Assembly: GCA_023897205.1 (NCBI GenBank)
Contig: JAHWDD010000004.1
Coordinates: forward strand, 4,526,001 to 4,590,000
Length of the DNA stretch: 64,000 nt
Reading direction: 5' to 3'
DNA from: Exophiala sp. HKRS030
Taxonomy: Eukaryota > Ascomycota > Eurotiomycetes > Chaetothyriales > Herpotrichiellaceae
This document shows, one piece after another, positions 58,920-64,000 of the stretch. Below the pieces are notes generated by a model that was not told the DNA's origin, ran no database searches, and saw only the letters and a program-made list of their open reading frames with translations. The position numbers were made by a program, and so were the translations under genes. How positions within the stretch are numbered: the first letter of the stretch is position 1; every line of letters begins with the position of its first letter.

Positions 58920-61099
58920 TCACCAGCCTCCTTCAGGTGTCATGGCTCTGGCCTCTACCTCATCCATCGGTTGGTTCTCGGCCGGGTTTACCAGAATGGT
59001 TACACTGGGCTTACGCACCCGATCTTCGACACCCTTGACCTCCCCCTCCCCAAGCTGATCCATGCCATTGTCTTTCATCACTCTTGGACCAAAGAACTTG
59101 AATAGGCGACCATCCGAAGTACCATCACTCTGGAGTGCTATTTTGTCTTCGGATCTGTTCGCCTGTGCCATCTCCCGAAGACTTTCACGGTCGTCCCAGC
59201 TGACACCAACTCTTTTCTGGAAGAACTTGTTGAACATGGTGAACGCAAAGTCGAATGTACTTCCCGGAGGCGCAAGCTGGGTGACATATCGATGTCCGGG
59301 ACGGACGTAGATGCTGTAACATGCATACGACTTGATTCTTGGGATCTCAGCGTTGAGACCTGCGACGGAGTCTGTGTGTGTTCTCGTCGTGAATCGCAAG
59401 TTTGGATCGAATTCGAAAAGCTGCAAACTCTGAGCCCATGGGTTCGGAATATGAACCTTCAAATTCGGATTGGATGGCTGCAGGGATCGTGGTAGACTGC
59501 TTGCGATGACAGGGTACTTGCAAAAGGGGAAAGGCTTGGGAAAATGATACAACGGTACAGGACAGTAAGGAAGTGATGGTATGAAATTTGCCACCGAGTA
59601 CGACGGCATGTATGCCTTTGGTACGGCAATAGTCTCATGGCCATCCACAATGTTCGTTTGAGAAGGTTCCGAGACTCGCAGATGTTCATGGATCCTGCGC
59701 ACCTCTTCGTTGGAGAGCTTCGACCAATCTTGAGGTTCTTGGTTGGTCAGGGGGTACGTTGTTGATGGTGTCGGGTTTGTGACGCAATCGCCCGATGATG
59801 TGGATGACAAGACAGAGCAAGAAGATGACGATGAGACGGAAGAGACACAAGATGCATAACGCACCTTGAGTCTATGCTTTTCGAGTCGGTTCTGGAGAAT
59901 GTCCTTCCTCACGAGCGTGAGAAGGTAGATAAACCCTTTGGAATCGATGAAAGGACGGTATCCGTCTATGTATGTCATTGTCAGTCTATGACACACCTTC
60001 ATTCGGGATGGACATAAGAGAAGCAGGCAGGTGACACTTACTAGTACCCATCTCCCTGACGAATTCATCGCACTCAGCCTCGTATTCCCTCGCTGTGTTT
60101 CTTGTCAGTCTTCGTACTTCGAACGATCAATCGACAAATGGGCTCTCAATTGTGCAAGCGACGCAAAACGTACCGGTCATCTCGACACGCTGGTCCTTTG
60201 GACAATGCACCTCTCCCGCCTTTCGATCCTTCTCTCCTCCCCCGCGTGAACGTTGCTCCTGTTGCTGCTTCTTTTTCTTCTTCGGAGTCAGTTGTGTCGT
60301 GCTTCCACTGTCGATCTGCGTGCAATCTCGCTTTCTCACCACGAGACTGACTCCTCCCGTGGCATCATCATCATCATCGTCGTCATCTTCGTCCTTGGTC
60401 CTGTCCAAGTCGTCGCGTTCGCTGCCCTGTACTCGCGATGTCCTGGCGGCGGTAGTGGAGCTGTCCTTCTTTGCGCGAGCTCGTTTCCGCGGCACCTTGG
60501 GCACCTTGACGATCTTCCCCTTCTTCTCATAGCAATACCTTGTCTCGTTGAGGGGTCTGCGCGATTTCGTCATGGTCAAACTATCTTCCAACCAGTCGAG
60601 GCTGACGATGTGTATGGTTTTCAGGCGGCGGGCGGCTTGAACTGTGATAAGTCACAACCGTTAGGTAAGGCCTAGATCGGGATGTAAGGTGCAAGGGGAA
60701 AATATCTCCATCAATCGGTGCTTGTCATAAAAAGGGTGCTGTACAAGGATACAGGGGAACAACTGCGGATGGAACATTGGTTGGTGATTGGCATGGAGCA
60801 AACAACCATCCACTGCAAACAGACCGTCTGGGTCAGGTAGGAAAGCAAGCCCTGCATGAGCCACAGCAATGACGACCGGGCGGTTTGCTGGAAGCCTGCA
60901 AAAGAAGGAAGGAGGAGAACTTACCCATGGGATGATACCTCTTCCACGCCTTCTTGCTGGTGACAAGATGAGTGACGCTCGGTGTGACATCCTTGGAGAA
61001 CGTGCCACCGGCATGCTCGACCCAGTTCTTGATCTTGTCTGTCTTGTCGCCAAAGTCGCCAGTCGAGGCGACTGTGATGTTGCGAAATGCTTTGCCCAT
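58920..61099 (-). CDS. BRCT-domain protein with WGR-like C-terminus
   Basis: Four exons: 61099-60925, 60641-60174, 60092-60042 and 59965-58920, giving 579 residues. The N-terminal BRCT domain is FRNITVASTGDFGD, KIKNWVEHAGGTFSKDVTPS, THLVTSKKAWKRYHPM and, across intron 1 (283 bases, long for this window), VQAARRLKTIHIVSLDWLED with the conserved Trp. A Lys/Arg- and Asp-rich linker follows (with an eight-Asp run and KKKKKQQQEQ). Then REYEAECDEFVREMGTNGYR, FIDSKGFIYLLTLVRKDI and NRLEKHRLKVRYAS resemble a WGR-type module seen in fungal BRCT proteins related to the PARP N-terminal region. A role in DNA damage response or chromatin is likely but not shown. It is convergent with IMP4, 296 bases away. 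Confidence 0.8.
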
Positions 61100-61769
61100 G
61101 TTGAATTTAATAGGATAAACTATGGTCTTGGGGGGAAAGACAACAACGGATCATGGATTGAGGCTAGCCGAGCAAACAGAAGAGCAAGGTTTATGGCCTC
61201 CGTGAAGTTATGACCTCAAATGGGGAGAGAGAAGAGCAGAGAGGACGAATTGAAGGACTCTGGTCAAGCAGGATTGAATCGAGAAAGAAGAAGGCCTCGA
61301 AAGAAACCAAGACGTCATCTCAGAAATGGTAGAGGAACGTCAAGATATAAGAGGTGATAAGAAAGAACTCAACATAGAAAATGGTTGGTCGAGTGAGTAG
61401 CAGCAATAAAGCAATTCAGATATAAGTAGATCCAACCTACCTACCTAGGTGAGCTTTAGTAAGATCGAAATGTGAAATGGAGAGATATGTGAAATAAAAT
61501 GGAATGCAATGAAAGGTCTGTGTACCAGAGGAAGCAGTGAGAGAGGACCGTCGAATGTGACATATAGTAGACAAGGTACTCTGATATCCAAGTGAGGCTG
61601 CAAGATCCAGGCTGAAATGCCCCCTGACTGAGCTTGGTGTATATTGTCAGAGGCGGTCATCGGAGAAACACATCGAAGGAAAAGTCGCAACCGAACAGAA
61701 ATGTAGCTGAAGCATGTCCGCACACGCTTCAAAGACCATCGAAGATTGGTAGATTCTATATGTCCGCCT
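61100..61769. other. Intergenic between trpC and the BRCT gene
   Basis: 670 bases between two minus-strand genes; a short CTAC tandem ending in ACCTAGGT lies near 61437-61450. No gene seen. Confidence 0.5.
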
Positions 61770-64000
61770 CTAGTCTAAACCCTTGACAGCCTTGACGAAC
61801 GCCGATATTTTTGAGAGATCTTGCTTCCCATTCGTTTCGACTCCGCTACTAACATCGACACCAGCGATATTGGCACGATACGGACCCAAGGATTTAAGTA
61901 CTGACTCAACATTGTCGGGGTTCAATCCACCAGCAAATATGATCTTGACTCCCGGATCCTTATCGAAGAAGGTTTTGACTTCGTCAAGATTGAGCTGCTC
62001 GCCAGTACCTCCAGCCCCGACATCTAACAAGGGAAGGGCATGATACCCTCTGGCGGAGATACCATGGTCCAGAGGGGAGAACTTGTGAACAACAGGGACA
62101 GGAATACTCCGAGCATACTCAATAGGTTCTGATCCATGGAGCTGAACAACATCAAGGTCTAGTTTGTAGACTTGCTCGATAACGTGCTCCAAAGGAGAGT
62201 CAAGGAAAACACCCACCAACTGAGCACGATCCGGTCGAACAAGCATTCTCGAGGAATGGTCGAAGAAATCGGTAGAGCCAACATCCGGAGCATGTACAAT
62301 CTTCCTTGACGGTTTCGGCGTAGTTTTGACGACTTTGGCGATTTGGAGAGCAACCTCGTCCGAGACCAGTCGTGATCGTCCAGGAACCAAGATGATCCCC
62401 ACAGAATCTGCTCCAGCCTCTACGGCAGCTTTGGCAGCTTCTGGAGTTCTTGTTCCGCAAATCTTAACTGACAATGGAGCTCGAGTCTTTTTCGTGGGCT
62501 CTACACCGGGATCTCCCACAAGCTTGGAAATGAAATGCACTGTATTAGCCGCCCTCATCAAAGCCTCTCCAACAAGTACGCCTTTGACACCATCCTTCCG
62601 GTAAGCTTGAACATCCTGAGGTCCAGAGATCCCGGATAAAGCACACACGATGGTATCCTTTGGCACGATGTCCATCAATCGGCTTGTCGTGCCAAGGTCA
62701 ACTTCAAAGTTGGTCAGGTCTCGGTTGTTGACTCCGATGACTTCTGCTCCGATATCGACAGCGATCTTCATCTCATCTGCTGTGTTAACTTCGACTAAAG
62801 GCTCCATTCCTAGAGATTTGGAGTAATTGTAAAGCCTCGTCAAGGTCTCCACATCGAGCATCTTCACTATCAGCAGAACTGTGTCAGCACCGGCAAGACG
62901 AGCTTCTAGTATTTGATATTCCTCGAAGATGAACTCTTTGCGCAGAACGGCAGGTCGGTTTGGCATACTGTCGAGACTCTGTCGAACGGCCCGCATATCT
63001 TCCAGGCTACCCTTAAACCATTCAGGCTCAGTGAGCACTGAGATGACACTTGCCCCAGCCGTAGCATACTTTCGTGCCTGGGCAGGAGCACAAGTGCCCA
63101 GGGAGATAATGCCTTTGGAGGGAGATGCCCTTTTGATCTCAGCCAAGAGTGCCACTGGATAAGCCGATTCTCGAAGTCGTTTGGGGAAGGAAATCTGAGG
63201 AGGGGCAAGACCAAGTTCGTAAGTGGCCTGAAGGTCCTCTGGCCTTTGAGAAGGAATAAGTTTCTGCGCAGCGACAGCTTGCCGTCTGTGAGTGTAGATC
63301 TTTTCCAGGATAGACTCCTTTTTCCCAGACGGCCGCCCATTTGCGACACTAGTGGTGGCTGCTGTGGGAGCAGCAACTTGAAGATTTTCTGACCACTTTC
63401 CTCCAGTCATCCGGAGGAAGTTCTTGAACATGACCCTGCCGTTCTCGGTCAAGATACTCTCGGGGTGGAATTGTACACCTTCGATGACATATTCCTTGTG
63501 ACGCACTCCCATGATCACGCCTTTTCCACTGTCGGGTCCTTTTGCAATCCAAGAAGACACCTCCAACGACTTAGGAAGTGTTGGATGTGTTCCTGCCAAT
63601 GAGTGGTATCTAGTGACTGGTAAATCTTGTGGTAGTGTAGTATAACATCCTTTGCCATCATGTCTTAAAGGCGAAGTCTTTCCGTGCAGGATCTCTCCTG
63701 TGACGTCTACCTTGCCTCCAAAGACGGATATGATGCACTGTTGTCCCATACAGACACCCATGATTGGGATCTTCCCCGCAAAGTATTTAATGGCATCTTT
63801 GCTGACACCTGCATCGGTGTCTGGATGACCGGGCCCGGGACTGATGACCAGTTGCGTAGGATTTTTGGCGATCAATTCGTCCAGCGTCACCTTGTCATTC
63901 CGGTAGACGGTAACGGTAGCGCCCTCGAGGACAAGGTACTGGTATACATTCCAGGTGAAGGAGTCATAATTGTCTATGAGAACAAGATTCCTCGCAGAGG
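61770..64000 (-). CDS. trpC: Trifunctional tryptophan biosynthesis protein (GATase-IGPS-PRAI), start off right edge
   Basis: The fused fungal enzyme carrying the glutamine amidotransferase of anthranilate synthase, indole-3-glycerol-phosphate synthase and phosphoribosylanthranilate isomerase. The visible part is one open frame of about 742 codons; the frame is open at base 64000, and only a few N-terminal residues are missing since [20 protein letters not shown] is already present. The amidotransferase has Cys in GVCMGQQC and the His-Glu pair in VQFHPES. A linker leads to IGPS ([46 protein letters not shown] and [11 protein letters not shown]). The C-terminal isomerase has [30 protein letters not shown] and [11 protein letters not shown]. 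All catalytic blocks look intact. Order G-C-F is standard for ascomycetes. Confidence 0.97.
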   Translation of the reverse strand, partial: SARNLVLIDNYDSFTWNVYQYLVLEGATVTVYRNDKVTLDELIAKNPTQLVISPGPGHPDTDAGVSKDAIKYFAGKIPIMGVCMGQQCIISVFGGKVDVTGEILHGKTSPLRHDGKGCYTTLPQDLPVTRYHSLAGTHPTLPKSLEVSSWIAKGPDSGKGVIMGVRHKEYVIEGVQFHPESILTENGRVMFKNFLRMTGGKWSENLQVAAPTAATTSVANGRPSGKKESILEKIYTHRRQAVAAQKLIPSQRPEDLQATYELGLAPPQISFPKRLRESAYPVALLAEIKRASPSKGIISLGTCAPAQARKYATAGASVISVLTEPEWFKGSLEDMRAVRQSLDSMPNRPAVLRKEFIFEEYQILEARLAGADTVLLIVKMLDVETLTRLYNYSKSLGMEPLVEVNTADEMKIAVDIGAEVIGVNNRDLTNFEVDLGTTSRLMDIVPKDTIVCALSGISGPQDVQAYRKDGVKGVLVGEALMRAANTVHFISKLVGDPGVEPTKKTRAPLSVKICGTRTPEAAKAAVEAGADSVGIILVPGRSRLVSDEVALQIAKVVKTTPKPSRKIVHAPDVGSTDFFDHSSRMLVRPDRAQLVGVFLDSPLEHVIEQVYKLDLDVVQLHGSEPIEYARSIPVPVVHKFSPLDHGISARGYHALPLLDVGAGGTGEQLNLDEVKTFFDKDPGVKIIFAGGLNPDNVESVLKSLGPYRANIAGVDVSSGVETNGKQDLSKISAFVKAVKGLD

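Overview
The window is chromosomal DNA of a filamentous ascomycete (Pezizomycotina). Genes lie on both strands, are separated by 0.1-2 kb, and carry zero to four short introns with GT...AG ends. The families present (HET-domain proteins, Zn2Cys6 regulators, RTA1, a fused trpC gene, nuo78, GGPP synthase, SIN component Cdc14) fit this group. A Eurotiomycete or Chaetothyriales-type genome seems likely, but the species cannot be fixed from the sequence alone. I support 26 protein genes. Two are cut by the window edges: HID1 on the left and trpC on the right. Exon structures were worked out by hand from reading frame and splice sites. I saw no rRNA, tRNA, CRISPR array or intact transposon.

Layout. 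0-7.7 kb: HID1 (partial), an RTA1-like membrane protein, a nitronate monooxygenase ending in SKL, and the 78 kDa subunit of complex I. 7.7-9.6 kb: a gene-poor stretch. 9.6-17.1 kb: two convergent HET-domain genes and a Zn2Cys6 regulator. 17.4-38.2 kb: a catabolic and accessory block. It holds an arylsulfatase divergent from an MFS sugar transporter, a cytochrome P450, 5-oxoprolinase divergent from a Dal5-like permease, an amadoriase-type flavin oxidase convergent with a Zn2Cys6 regulator, and another MFS transporter.

38.6-64 kb is mainly conserved housekeeping: GGPP synthase, Cdc14 (septation), a SAM methyltransferase, a Sam35/metaxin-like import subunit, an acyltransferase-3 membrane protein, a divergent copper-fist regulator, an AhpC/TSA-like protein with a very long disordered tail, UPF1, IMP4, a BRCT-domain protein and trifunctional trpC.

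How the genes may work together (inference). The 24.6-35.5 kb stretch can be read as scavenging of nitrogen from modified amino acids: 5-oxoprolinase releases glutamate, the Dal5-like permease imports small nitrogen compounds, and the peroxisomal-type oxidase splits fructosyl amino acids, with a local regulator beside it. The sulfatase and sugar transporter share a divergent promoter containing several CreA-type sequences. The most unusual signals are a 9-base word (TACGGAGTA) strongly over-represented between genes, a copper-fist protein with an extra Cys-rich block and an N-terminal extension, and the HET gene pair with an in-frame hexanucleotide repeat.
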